The notes beneath the pieces are model-generated. The model did no database searches and had not been told where the DNA came from. It saw only the letters and a list, made by a program, of their open reading frames with translations. Both the position numbers and the translations under genes were made by a program. Of a DNA stretch of 64,000 nucleotides, positions 18,070 through 26,656 are shown in pieces; position 1 is the first letter of the stretch, and each line of letters starts with the position of its first letter. Origin of the DNA: Flavobacteriales bacterium (GTDB taxonomy: Bacteria; Bacteroidota; Bacteroidia; Flavobacteriales_D; Crocinitomicaceae); NCBI GenBank assembly GCA_947475095.1, contig CANJLG010000002.1:62001-126000 (forward strand). The letters run 5' to 3'.

Positions 18070-19106
18070 AACTAAAAATAATTATCCTATTTCTCTCGGC
18101 ATTGCTGCTATCATTCTTGGTTTGGTTGAGTTTACGATTAATCAAAAATAAAGGGAAGTCAGATGCTGAATTAATTGAGTTTGCAATTAGCGATACTACT
18201 AAAATTTCAAAAATTATTATAACAGAACCCTCATCTGCAAAAATAACCCTGATCAATAAAAATGGCTTATGGACGGAAGCCAATGGGGATTGTATCAATC
18301 AACAAAATGTACATTTTATTCTCGACGCAGCCAAAAACATTGAATTCAAAGGGTATCTGCCCAAAAAATCAGTAACAAAATTTACTGAACTTATGGCAAG
18401 CCAACATACGAAGGTGGAATTCTTCGTCGATGGAAAATGGAATAAAACATGGTATATAGGTCCATCTGCGCAAGACCATTATGGACAAATCATGTTGTTG
18501 GAAACTGAAAACGAAGGAAAAAGTGCGCAGCCTGTCATGATGCGTATTAAAGGACTGAAAGGAATTATAGAACCTCGGTTTTTTGCTGATAAACGAAAAT
18601 GGATGTGCACTAATATTTTTGCATTATCAACTGAGGAGATTAAAAATGTAACTGTTCAATTCTTAGACGAGCCTAATAGAAGTTTTAACATATCAAAAAT
18701 TAACAATAACTTCAGTATTAAACAAGGGGGTAAACCACTCGCATTTGTCGACACAGCAAACATTTATCGCTATTTACAGGCATACAAGAAAATCCATTTC
18801 GACAAACCTAATTATGAATTAAGTAAACTACAATGTGATAGCCTAAAAAATTCAATGCCCTTTTGTAAATTAACGGTACAACAAACCAATGGTAAATCAA
18901 CACTGCTTAAAATGTATCGAATAAAAGTCAAAGAAGAGGAGCGCAATGAATTTGGGGAAATGGTTAATATGGACATGAATAGTTTTTGGTGTTTTTTGCC
19001 TAATGGTCAATTAGTGAAATGCCAGTACTTTGTCTTTAATCCTTTATTACTTGGGCATATTTATTTTCCAGCAATGGATTTGGAAAAAAAGCAAGTAACA
19101 AATTAA
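18066..19106 (+). CDS. DUF4340-like membrane-anchored protein in the gld operon
   Basis: A 346-aa protein with one N-terminal membrane segment (LKIIILFLSALLLSFLVWLSL) and a large extracytoplasmic beta-rich part. Phrases such as ISKIIITEPSSAKITLINKN, LWTEANGD and TWYIGPSAQDHYGQIMLL resemble DUF4340 proteins, which often sit beside GldG/ABC_transp_aux genes; this assignment is from memory and moderate. It is coupled to gldG through an ATGA overlap, so it likely belongs to the same membrane complex. No catalytic motif is visible. Confidence 0.72.
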   Translation: MKLKIIILFLSALLLSFLVWLSLRLIKNKGKSDAELIEFAISDTTKISKIIITEPSSAKITLINKNGLWTEANGDCINQQNVHFILDAAKNIEFKGYLPKKSVTKFTELMASQHTKVEFFVDGKWNKTWYIGPSAQDHYGQIMLLETENEGKSAQPVMMRIKGLKGIIEPRFFADKRKWMCTNIFALSTEEIKNVTVQFLDEPNRSFNISKINNNFSIKQGGKPLAFVDTANIYRYLQAYKKIHFDKPNYELSKLQCDSLKNSMPFCKLTVQQTNGKSTLLKMYRIKVKEEERNEFGEMVNMDMNSFWCFLPNGQLVKCQYFVFNPLLLGHIYFPAMDLEKKQVTN

Positions 19107-19137
19107 AATTATCTGTACAATATCCCAAGTGAATTAC

Positions 19138-19145
19138 TATTTTTG
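19138..19145 (+). promoter_or_regulatory. TAnnTTTG promoter element for dnaN
   Basis: TATTTTTG is a full consensus match, 18 bases before the dnaN ATG. No clear -33 TTG is visible. Confidence 0.5.
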
Positions 19146-19163
19146 TATTAAAACCTACATTTC

Positions 19164-20282
19164 ATGAACTTTATTACCTCTAGTAGTACCTTACTTAAAC
19201 ACCTTCAAAGTATTTCTGGCGTATTAAGCACGAATAGCACATTACCGATATTAGACAATTTCCTTTTCTCGATTGTTGGTAACGAGCTAACCGTTTGCGC
19301 TTCTGATCTTGAGACAACAATGATTACGAAACTCCAAGTTCAATCAGAAGAAGATGGTAAAATTGCTATTCCCGCTAAATTAATTTTAGAGGTACTGAAG
19401 AGTATGCCCGATCAACCTTGTACCTTAAAAATTAATCAAGAAAATTTTACAATTGAAATCGCATATGATAATGGTAAATCAAAAATGCCTGGCTTTAATG
19501 GCGAAGAATTTCCAAAATTACCAAAATCAGATTTCAATAGCTCGATTAACCTTACGGGAGAATTACTTTCAAGAGCAATAAATAAAACAATTTTTGCTAC
19601 AGGAGTTGATGATATGCGCCCCGTAATGAGTGGAGTATACTGCGAATTTTCTCCAGACGATATTACCTTTGTTGCTACTGATGCACACAAATTAGTGCGC
19701 TACCGCAGAAAGGATATTTCAACAACAAGTAAGGCATCGTTTATTCTTCCCAAAAAACCGCTTAATTTATTAAAGTCAAATTTGAGGGGAGACGAGGAAG
19801 TTATTTTGAAATATAATGAATCTAATGCACACTTCACCTTCGGAGATATTCTTTTGGTTTGTCGATTAATTGACGGAAAATACCCTAATTATGAGGCTGT
19901 TATCCCCAAAGAAAACCCAAATGTTCTTACAATTGATCGCATGCAATTCTTAGGCTCTTTAAAACGAGTTGCTATATTTTCCAATAAAACAACTCACCAA
20001 GTTAAATTAAAACTAGTAGGTGCAGAATTGTCTTTATTTGCTGAAGACATTGATTTTTCAAATGAAGCAAGTGAACGATTAACGTGTAATTACGATGGAG
20101 ATGATTTAGAAATTGGGTTTAACTCACGCTTTCTTGTTGAAATGCTATCTAGTATAGATACAGAAACAGTGAAACTTGCGATGAGTGAACCAAGCAGGGC
20201 TGGATTATTGATGCCCGTGAACAGTGAAAACAATAATGAAGATATACTAATGTTGGTCATGCCAGTCATGATTAATAGATAG
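19164..20282 (+). CDS. dnaN: DNA polymerase III subunit beta (sliding clamp)
   Basis: Ring-shaped processivity clamp of the replicase (372 aa, normal length). Three repeated clamp domains are evident; the first opens NFITSSSTLLKHLQSISGVL with ILDNFLFSIVGNELTVCASD, and the second includes GVDDMRPVMSGVYCEF and VATDAHKLVRYRR. The C-terminus LMLVMPVMINR is the conserved clamp tail (usually MPMRL/MPMML-like). It has its own promoter element. dnaA is 5 kb downstream on the same strand, not directly adjacent as in many bacteria. Confidence 0.97.
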   Translation: MNFITSSSTLLKHLQSISGVLSTNSTLPILDNFLFSIVGNELTVCASDLETTMITKLQVQSEEDGKIAIPAKLILEVLKSMPDQPCTLKINQENFTIEIAYDNGKSKMPGFNGEEFPKLPKSDFNSSINLTGELLSRAINKTIFATGVDDMRPVMSGVYCEFSPDDITFVATDAHKLVRYRRKDISTTSKASFILPKKPLNLLKSNLRGDEEVILKYNESNAHFTFGDILLVCRLIDGKYPNYEAVIPKENPNVLTIDRMQFLGSLKRVAIFSNKTTHQVKLKLVGAELSLFAEDIDFSNEASERLTCNYDGDDLEIGFNSRFLVEMLSSIDTETVKLAMSEPSRAGLLMPVNSENNNEDILMLVMPVMINR

Positions 20283-20295
20283 TGCCCAAAATAAA

Positions 20296-21375
20296 ATGAA
20301 GCTAGAGGATAAAATCAACATTAGAAATTTATCCTTGGCGGAAATTATCTCGCATTTACAGGATGCCAATTTCCCAGCTTTTAGAGCAAAACAAATTTTT
20401 GAATGGCTATGGAAGAAAAATGTTGGTTCATTTCAACATATGGGAAACCTAGGAAAGGAAATTATCCATTTTTTAGAGGAGAAATACTATATCGATTTTT
20501 TACAAGTCAAAGATCAACAGGTTAGTAAGGACAAAACTGTAAAGTGTGCCTTTTCTATTGCTGACAACAAAATAGTAGAAGGTGTATTAATTCCAACGAA
20601 TAAAAGAACAACTGCTTGTATTTCTTCACAAATTGGCTGTAGTCTAGCTTGCCAATTTTGCGCAACTGGTCGCTTAAAGCTCATGCGGAATTTATCTACT
20701 GGAGAAATGGTTGATCAAGTTGTATACCTCAAAGATCAAGCAGCTAGTCTCTATGGAAAATCCTTAAGTAATATCGTCTACATGGGAATGGGAGAACCCT
20801 TACTTAACTATGCTAATGTACTTCGATCAATCGAACTCCTAACAGCAGAGGAAGGACTGGGAATTTCGCCTAAGAGAATTACAGTTTCAACAGCGGGAAT
20901 TGCCAAAATGATTCGGAAATTAGGAGATGATAAAGTAAAATTCAACCTTGCCCTTTCATTACATGCAGCTAATGATAAAAAAAGAAGCTCAATCATGGAA
21001 ATAAATGATTCAAATAATCTAGAATCGCTTTCCGATGCCTTGATTTATTTTCATGAAGCAACTGGTACTCGCGTCACATTTGAATACATTATTTTTAAAG
21101 ATTTCAATGATTCGATAGATGACGCAAGGGAATTAGCACTTTTTGCACGTGTAGTTCCCTGTAAAATCAACATTATTGAATATAATCCAATTGACGACGG
21201 AATTTTTCAGCAAGCTGATTCGGAAAAAGTTTCCGCTTTTGCATCATACTTAGAATCCAAAAACATCATCGTCAACGTTAGAAGAAGTAGAGGAAAAGAT
21301 ATTGACGCTGCTTGTGGGCAATTAGCAAATAAAAACAAAGCAATAGATAAAGAAGATAGGGAATTAAAAAAATGA
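20296..21375 (+). CDS. rlmN: 23S rRNA (adenine2503-C2)-methyltransferase
   Basis: Radical SAM enzyme that methylates A2503 of 23S rRNA and A37 of some tRNAs. The iron-sulfur site CSLACQFC (CxxxCxxC) is preceded by the acceptor-region Cys in TTACISSQIGC. YMGMGEPLLNY is the SAM motif, and the second catalytic Cys lies in DIDAACGQLA close to the C-terminus. Length 359 aa fits. It starts 13 bp after dnaN and probably shares its transcript. Confidence 0.97.
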   Translation: MKLEDKINIRNLSLAEIISHLQDANFPAFRAKQIFEWLWKKNVGSFQHMGNLGKEIIHFLEEKYYIDFLQVKDQQVSKDKTVKCAFSIADNKIVEGVLIPTNKRTTACISSQIGCSLACQFCATGRLKLMRNLSTGEMVDQVVYLKDQAASLYGKSLSNIVYMGMGEPLLNYANVLRSIELLTAEEGLGISPKRITVSTAGIAKMIRKLGDDKVKFNLALSLHAANDKKRSSIMEINDSNNLESLSDALIYFHEATGTRVTFEYIIFKDFNDSIDDARELALFARVVPCKINIIEYNPIDDGIFQQADSEKVSAFASYLESKNIIVNVRRSRGKDIDAACGQLANKNKAIDKEDRELKK

Positions 21376-21398
21376 GCTAGCCCAATTTTTAAGATTGA

Positions 21399-22274
21399 TT
21401 AGATTGCATTAATCAATTCACTTAAATCTGAGACCCGTTGTTCGTCTCCAATATACTGAAAGGATAGCATTAAATCCTCTATCATCCTTTTAATAATACT
21501 AGAATTAGAACAGGGTTCAAAATGAGATCGATCTGGATTTAAATTTCTTGATGTCAAAAAATCACCAATTTCACGAGCATCCAGTATCTCGCCAAATGCC
21601 TTGGGATTGATATAAAATAATACACCAAAATCATTTTGTTGATTAATAATAAAATTAGACTGGTTGTAATCCATAAATGCCAAGACAAAAGAATTCGGCA
21701 AGTTGACGCCATATACTGGCAAATCTAAGGATTGAGCAATAATGCTATAAATTAATCCGATGGTGAATGGCGCGCCTTTTTTGCTTTCTAGTACTCTAGA
21801 AATATCAATTTCATCCGGGCTATAACTATCTTTGTTTAAGCATTCGAAATGAGAAACGCCAAAAAATATTCGGTTAAAAATCTTTATTTGCTCAAAGCTG
21901 GTTTGATAATCATTGAACTCCAACCAAATAGCTCTTCGAAGTGTTTGTATCGTTTCATGAACATAAGAATCTTCTAGGTCGGTATCGTGATGTTTTGAAA
22001 CAATGATTGAACCTAATAGCAAATCCTTTTCTTCTGATTTAACCCATTGAATCAGTTCATTTTTTAAGGCATTATTATGAATTTTATTAATAACTGAGAA
22101 AACTCTGGACTTAAATTCCGGTCCGAAATCATTGTTTTTACTCGCATTCTCTAAAGAATATAAAGCAGGCTCTCCAATTAAAATTAGTTCATTCTTTACT
22201 TGATCGTAAACCTGAGGGTCTGGATCTTCGATTAAACGAATGAGTGCATTAATTTTAGATATTCGGATGTCCAC
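21399..22274 (-). CDS. SirB1/transglutaminase-like family protein
   Basis: A 291-aa cytosolic protein. The central part carries the SirB1 transglutaminase-like signature: SVLESKKG-type text reads RVLESKKGAPFTIGLIYSII, followed by LDLPVYGVNLPNSFVLAF; the N-terminal 80 residues look like a HEAT-like helical segment (LIRLIEDPDPQVYDQVKNEL). The Cys of true transglutaminases is absent from the motif, so enzymatic activity is doubtful. It starts with GTG at 22274, only 4 bases after a TAnnTTTG element. Function of the family is not established. Confidence 0.8.
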   Translation of the reverse strand: MDIRISKINALIRLIEDPDPQVYDQVKNELILIGEPALYSLENASKNNDFGPEFKSRVFSVINKIHNNALKNELIQWVKSEEKDLLLGSIIVSKHHDTDLEDSYVHETIQTLRRAIWLEFNDYQTSFEQIKIFNRIFFGVSHFECLNKDSYSPDEIDISRVLESKKGAPFTIGLIYSIIAQSLDLPVYGVNLPNSFVLAFMDYNQSNFIINQQNDFGVLFYINPKAFGEILDAREIGDFLTSRNLNPDRSHFEPCSNSSIIKRMIEDLMLSFQYIGDEQRVSDLSELINAI

Positions 22275-22278
22275 ATTG

Positions 22279-22286
22279 CAAATTTA
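22279..22286 (-). promoter_or_regulatory. TAnnTTTG element abutting the SirB1-like gene start
   Basis: On the minus strand TAAATTTG is followed by CAAT and then the GTG start codon. The 4-base distance predicts a leaderless mRNA. Confidence 0.5.
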
Positions 22287-22422
22287 TAGCTCGTTTAGAT
22301 TGCCTAAAAGAAAAAAAAAAATCTTTATCAATGTTCAAATGTTAATTCCGATGTAACATTAATATTTTTAAGACGTTAAAGAATTTCAGTTTCAAATAAA
22401 CTTTGCTACAGGTTGTTTGAAG

Positions 22423-22449
22423 AAGAGGCTTTAGGGCCTCTTTTTTTTT
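22423..22449 (+). terminator. intrinsic terminator without an assigned upstream gene
   Basis: A 7-bp stem AAGAGGC/GCCTCTT with a 6-base loop and a run of nine T. The nearest gene to the left points the other way, so this hairpin ends either a small RNA from the 150-bp gap (22275-22422) or shields the lipoprotein promoter that follows. Confidence 0.7.
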
Positions 22450-22456
22450 ATCTTTG
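22449..22456 (+). promoter_or_regulatory. TAnnTTTG promoter element for the small lipoprotein gene
   Basis: TATCTTTG matches the consensus fully and lies 14 bases before the ATG. It begins within the T tract of the preceding terminator. Confidence 0.5.
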
Positions 22457-22470
22457 AAAAAAAAAACAAA

Positions 22471-22797
22471 ATGAAAATATTTGGATTCTTATTTGGTCTT
22501 ACTTTCTTGCTTTCTTGCAAAACGCCCTGTAAAATTAAACAAGCTGCTTCTAATACGGATAATAAAACAATAGGCATTGTTCATGTTGCTGAAAATAATT
22601 GCCCCTACTATATCGAAGTAATAAAAGGCGATAAAGATGATTTGAATAAAAAACTATACCCGATTGATTTTAAAGATAATTATAAGAAAAAAGGATTGAA
22701 ATTATCTTTCAATTTTACATACAGCAAAGCGATGAGTCCAGATAACTGTTCGGTAGATGGTGTTGTTGTAATTAATAATGTTGACGTAATACCTTAA
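22471..22797 (+). CDS. small hypothetical lipoprotein
   Basis: A 108-aa protein with a signal peptide ending in a lipobox (FLFGLTFLLSC, Cys 16) and further cysteines at CKTPCKIK, NNCPYY and DNCSVDG. The mature part is a short beta-rich domain (IGIVHVAENNCPYYIEVI) that I do not recognise; it is probably attached to the outer or inner membrane. It has its own promoter element downstream of a terminator and converges on the arginase-family gene, with stops 6 bp apart. No function can be assigned. Confidence 0.75.
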   Translation: MKIFGFLFGLTFLLSCKTPCKIKQAASNTDNKTIGIVHVAENNCPYYIEVIKGDKDDLNKKLYPIDFKDNYKKKGLKLSFNFTYSKAMSPDNCSVDGVVVINNVDVIP

Positions 22798-22803
22798 AAG
22801 GCA

Positions 22804-23754
22804 TTAAATGAAATCACGCAATAAATAACTCAAGGCCTTGCCTACCCTTTTCTTATCCAAATCACTAATTGGAGCTGCCTCTGTTAAATGGAAATAGGCC
22901 ACTTTACCTTTAGAATTTGAAACTTTTCTTACTGCTCTTCTTATGTCATCAAAGCACCATCCCGAGGGTGATAGAGCAGAACTAGGCATATCTGCGATAC
23001 AGTCCATATCTATCTCAAGTCCAAAGACTGAAGTTTCGTCTTGGTGATTAATAAATTGATCTATATCCGTTATAAAATCCCGCCGACCATCTAAATAATC
23101 CTCATAAAATGTGTATTCAACTTGATTGTCATTCATAAATTGGTGACTTGCCGAATTGAGATATGCACAATGCAATCCATAAACGTGATAGGTATTAATT
23201 AATCCTTCCTTGATGGCATAGGAAAAAGAATTGCCACTATGTCTGCCCTCCATGGCTCTACAATCTGCATGCGCATCAATATTAAGTACATTTATTTTCT
23301 CGAAATGTAAATTTGCCCACCGCATCAATGGAAGAGCATTATTATGTCCGCCGCCAATAATAATTGGAATTTGATGCTTGGCAACAACCAGTGTTAAACA
23401 TTGTAAGACAAATTCATCTAATTCAGAGACATACATAGTTAATTGACTTGGATTCGGTGCTTGGCCAACCCATTTAATATAGCCCATAAAAGCACTATTA
23501 TGATCAAAATCTTGCGTGTTTAAAAACGCTGATAAAAAAGAAAAAAAAGCATTTTCTGCACCAGATAAACCTGAATTTGCCATTGGACCTACCGACTCTG
23601 AAATTCCTAAGATTATATATCTTGCTTTTGAGGTATCATTTGCAGCAAGGAATGATTGCCCTAAACGCATTTCGCCAAGGCGAGTTGAGCTAAAGGATAT
23701 GATTGCTTGTTCGGTAAGCTGAATTAATTCAAAGTTATTGTTCTTGGATAGCAT
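22804..23754 (-). CDS. arginase/agmatinase/formimidoylglutamase family hydrolase
   Basis: Manganese-dependent ureohydrolase fold, 316 aa from the ATG at 23754 (MLSKNNNFELIQL). The ORF track extends 43 codons further, but that region lies entirely in the preceding thioesterase gene and is hydrophobic nonsense. All metal ligands are present: GGGHNNALPL, NIDAHADCR and GLEIDMDCI. The exact substrate cannot be read; formimidoylglutamase is one option but no hut genes are nearby. Start overlaps the upstream thioesterase gene by 20 bp, implying co-translation. Confidence 0.88.
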   Translation of the reverse strand: MLSKNNNFELIQLTEQAIISFSSTRLGEMRLGQSFLAANDTSKARYIILGISESVGPMANSGLSGAENAFFSFLSAFLNTQDFDHNSAFMGYIKWVGQAPNPSQLTMYVSELDEFVLQCLTLVVAKHQIPIIIGGGHNNALPLMRWANLHFEKINVLNIDAHADCRAMEGRHSGNSFSYAIKEGLINTYHVYGLHCAYLNSASHQFMNDNQVEYTFYEDYLDGRRDFITDIDQFINHQDETSVFGLEIDMDCIADMPSSALSPSGWCFDDIRRAVRKVSNSKGKVAYFHLTEAAPISDLDKKRVGKALSYLLRDFI

Positions 23755-24160
23755 AAGATTGAAGAATTGAAAGAAGGTCATTTGGAGGAGCAATGGGCTT
23801 TTTAGACATTGAACTAATGAAAACAAGACTTGTTTTAGCAGTAGCCAATAATTTTTGATTATCGTTGTAAATAAAATAATCAAAGTAGATTCTGACTCCT
23901 TTGATTGCCGATATTTTAGTTTCTATCAAAAGCATATCATCATAATAGGCGGGAGAAATATATTTAACCTGAAATTCAGATACGGGCAGCATAACGCCAT
24001 TATCTTCTAAAGACTTGTATGAAATACCTAAGGATCGTAACGATTCGACCCTTCCTATTTCTAAAAAAGAAGCATAATTTCCATAATAACAATAACCCAT
24101 CCTGTCGGTTTCTGAATACCGTACTCTCAAATAATGTTTATGGGTATAATTTATTTTCAT
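23735..24160 (-). CDS. acyl-CoA thioesterase (4HBT / YbgC-like hot-dog fold)
   Basis: A 141-aa cytosolic hot-dog-fold protein. The N-terminal motif YSETDRMGYCYYGNYASFLE is the 4-hydroxybenzoyl-CoA thioesterase type, with the catalytic Asp of TD and the usual YxxY pattern replacing HxxY. The rest (VKYISPAYYDDMLLIETKIS, FDYFIYN) fits YbgC-like enzymes that act on short acyl-CoAs. It is the first gene of a two-gene operon with the arginase-family hydrolase; a TAnnTTTG element ends 7 bases before its ATG. Confidence 0.87.
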   Translation of the reverse strand: MKINYTHKHYLRVRYSETDRMGYCYYGNYASFLEIGRVESLRSLGISYKSLEDNGVMLPVSEFQVKYISPAYYDDMLLIETKISAIKGVRIYFDYFIYNDNQKLLATAKTSLVFISSMSKKPIAPPNDLLSILQSYAIQEQ

Positions 24161-24167
24161 CTTCTTT

Positions 24168-24175
24168 CAAAAATA
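24168..24175 (-). promoter_or_regulatory. TAnnTTTG element upstream of the thioesterase gene
   Basis: On the minus strand TATTTTTG is followed by 7 bases and the ATG, leaving at most a very short 5' leader. The region between here and dnaA (24176-24414) is AT-rich and holds no convincing DnaA box (TTATCCACA-type) that I could find. Confidence 0.45.
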
Positions 24176-24414
24176 CAATTATATATGATCAAATTGTAAT
24201 ATTTATTGCTTATATTTACCACATCTCCCGATTTATTTCATTTATTTATATTTGGTATGAAATACATGTAAAAAAAAGATAAAAATCAATAGCAATACGT
24301 TTTTTTTTTAACTATTTTATTCTAATATTTGCCCCTTGAAGATTAACCATTTGTTAAGGGTATATTTTTAAATTTAATACGAACTACACACACAATAATA
24401 GTTTTTTTGCCATA

Positions 24415-25845
24415 ATGAATATAGATCACGTTAAAACCTGGACAAGTTGTCTTGCATTAATTAAGGATAACATAACAGCTCAAGCTTTTAAAACTTGGTT
24501 TGAGCCAATTGTTCCTGTTAAAATTGAAAATAACATTTTAACGATACAAGTTCCGTCTCATTTTTTTTATGAGTGGCTTGAAGAACATTATATCACTTTA
24601 TTAAGTCGGGTTATAAAAAAAGAAATTGGGCAAGAAGGTAGTTTAGAATATTCAATTTTAATGGAAAGCAATCACAAAAACGCCATTCCATATACTGTAA
24701 AACTTCCTACTCAAAACAACAACTCCATTAGGAACATGCCTGTTTCGGTTCCAATTAACAATAATGAGAAGCAAATCAGGAACCCATTTATAATTCCTGG
24801 ACTAAAAAAGATCAATATAGAGTCTAATCTGATGCCGCAGTTCACCTTAGATAATTTTGTTGAAGGCGACTGTAATAGATTGGCGCGTGCTTCTGGATAT
24901 GCCATAGCAAACAAGCCTGGGGGCACTGCATTTAACCCATTACTAATCTATGGGGCTGTAGGATTAGGAAAAACACATTTGGCAAACGCTATCGGTATCG
25001 CTATCAAGGAAAAGCAACCAGCCAAAACTGTATTATATGTTCAGTCTGAAAAATTTGCTCATCAATTTATCGATGCAATAAAAAATCAAACGACCAACGA
25101 TTTTGTTCATTTTTACCAAATGATTGACGTACTTATAATCGATGATGTTCAATTTTTTGCAGGTAAAGAAAAAACTCAAGATGTCTTCTTTAGTATTTTC
25201 AATCACCTACACCAAAATGGCAAACAAATAGTTTTGACATCAGATAAAGCTCCTGTAGAACTTCAGGGTATGGAGCAGCGCTTGTTATCGAGATTTAAAT
25301 GGGGCCTTTCTGCTGATTTATCAATTCCCGATTTAGAAACAAGAATTGCTGTTCTACACAAAAAAATGCATGGAAGTGGTATAGAACTTCCTAAAGAAGT
25401 TGTAGAATATTTAGCCTATTCAATCAACACAAATATTCGTGAAATAGAAGGTGCTCTAAATACATTATTGGCACAAGCCTCTCTTAATAAAAAAGCAATT
25501 ACGCTCGAATTAGCCAAACAAATGGTAGACAAGTTCGTAAAAAATACTGCTCGCGAAGTTTCAATTGAATATATTCAAAAAGTGGTTTGTGACTATTTTG
25601 ACTTGCCGATAGAAATGCTGAAGTCCAAAACTAGAAAACGAGAAGTTGTTCAAGCTCGCCAAATATCAATGTATTTTTCTAAAAAAATGACGAAGTCGTC
25701 ACTAGCAAATATTGGTGCTCATTGTGGCGGTAAAGACCATGCAACCGTTTTACATGCCTGTAGAACCGTGGTTAATCTTTCTGAAACAGATAAGCAATTC
25801 AAAATATACTTAGAAGATTTAGAGAAGAAACTTACACTACAATAG
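24415..25845 (+). CDS. dnaA: chromosomal replication initiator protein DnaA
   Basis: Replication initiator ATPase (476 aa). Domain I covers about residues 1-80 (TAQAFKTWFEPIVPVKI), domain II is a short Asn-rich linker, domain III is AAA+ with Walker A GAVGLGKTHLANAIG and Walker B DVLIIDDVQFF, and domain IV ends with the DNA-binding signature GGKDHATVLHACRTV. The ATG is preceded by about 250 bp of AT-rich DNA. dnaN and rlmN lie upstream on the same strand at 19-21 kb. An origin is often near dnaA but cannot be placed here. Confidence 0.98.
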   Translation: MNIDHVKTWTSCLALIKDNITAQAFKTWFEPIVPVKIENNILTIQVPSHFFYEWLEEHYITLLSRVIKKEIGQEGSLEYSILMESNHKNAIPYTVKLPTQNNNSIRNMPVSVPINNNEKQIRNPFIIPGLKKINIESNLMPQFTLDNFVEGDCNRLARASGYAIANKPGGTAFNPLLIYGAVGLGKTHLANAIGIAIKEKQPAKTVLYVQSEKFAHQFIDAIKNQTTNDFVHFYQMIDVLIIDDVQFFAGKEKTQDVFFSIFNHLHQNGKQIVLTSDKAPVELQGMEQRLLSRFKWGLSADLSIPDLETRIAVLHKKMHGSGIELPKEVVEYLAYSINTNIREIEGALNTLLAQASLNKKAITLELAKQMVDKFVKNTAREVSIEYIQKVVCDYFDLPIEMLKSKTRKREVVQARQISMYFSKKMTKSSLANIGAHCGGKDHATVLHACRTVVNLSETDKQFKIYLEDLEKKLTLQ

Positions 25846-25941
25846 TTCTTTAAAAATTATTAAATACACATTGAACGTTTCTTATCATTCCTTTTGTTAA
25901 TAAAATTACTAAAGTGAGACTTTACCTAAATGCTTAGGTGT

Positions 25942-25949
25942 TATTTTTG
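25942..25949 (+). promoter_or_regulatory. TAnnTTTG promoter element for the post-dnaA lipoprotein cluster
   Basis: TATTTTTG, a full match, lies 16 bases before the preferred ATG at 25966. It falls inside the N-terminal extension of the ORF-track start at 25930, which argues against that longer start. Confidence 0.5.
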
Positions 25950-25965
25950 CTTTATAAATTCGGCT

Positions 25966-26646
25966 ATGAATAAAGTATTTTTATTTTGTCTATCACTAAT
26001 ATTACTGCTATCTTCTTGTATTGAATTAATTGATGATTTAACAATACACAATGATGGAAGCGGAACCTTCAAATACACCATGAATTTGAGTTCGAGTAAA
26101 ATAAAGGTGAATTCAATACTAGCCTTGGATAGCATTAATGGGAAAAAGGTTCTTTCAAAGGCTGAGATAAAATCTAAAATAAACCTTTTTGCTAGTCATT
26201 TGAAAACACAAGCTGGAATCTCAAATGTCTCCGTTTCTATAAATGATCTTGAATTAATTGTAAAGTTTTCTTGTGATTTTACCTCTGTATCAACTTTACA
26301 AAACGGTCTTAAAAATTCTTTAATAGCTATTAATAATATTAAAAACACAGAAGATTTAAATCAAAATTGGTTAAGTTATGATGGTGAAGTTCTGAAAAGA
26401 AATATACCGTTGTTCTCGATTACCTTATCTGACCACGTAAAAGAATTAGATATAGACTTGTTGAAAACTGGCAATTACACGTCCATTAATCGTTTTGATC
26501 GTCCAATTGTAAAGGTTGAAAAAGTGGGAGCCAAAATAAACCCAAGTAGAACGGCATGCATGCTAAAGGTAAGCACGTATGATTTGCACAAAAATTATTC
26601 GTTAATCGATAATTGTATTTACCTAAGCCCCATAAAAAATAAGTAA
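25966..26646 (+). CDS. hypothetical lipoprotein downstream of dnaA
   Basis: A 226-aa predicted lipoprotein: signal peptide MNKVFLFCLSLILLLSSC with the lipobox Cys at residue 18, then IELIDDLTIHNDGSGTFKYT. Bacteroidota genomes carry similar small lipoproteins whose mature part begins with a strand pattern that resembles the lipid-binding or TGF-like sandwich, but I cannot name the family. The start at 25966 is preferred over 25930 because of the signal peptide and the promoter. It is 10 bp upstream of the next gene and likely forms an operon of three envelope proteins. Confidence 0.75.
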   Translation: MNKVFLFCLSLILLLSSCIELIDDLTIHNDGSGTFKYTMNLSSSKIKVNSILALDSINGKKVLSKAEIKSKINLFASHLKTQAGISNVSVSINDLELIVKFSCDFTSVSTLQNGLKNSLIAINNIKNTEDLNQNWLSYDGEVLKRNIPLFSITLSDHVKELDIDLLKTGNYTSINRFDRPIVKVEKVGAKINPSRTACMLKVSTYDLHKNYSLIDNCIYLSPIKNK

Positions 26647-26656
26647 TTCTGGAGAT

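Noticed and set aside
23755-23883. N-terminal extension of the arginase-family ORF
   Set aside because: Lies within the thioesterase gene in another frame and is unusually hydrophobic; the ATG at 23754 gives the family-like start.
24176-24414. Possible replication origin upstream of dnaA
   Set aside because: AT-rich, but I found no cluster of TTATCCACA-type DnaA boxes; the best matches (e.g. TTTACCACA) have two mismatches. GC-skew over the whole genome would be needed.
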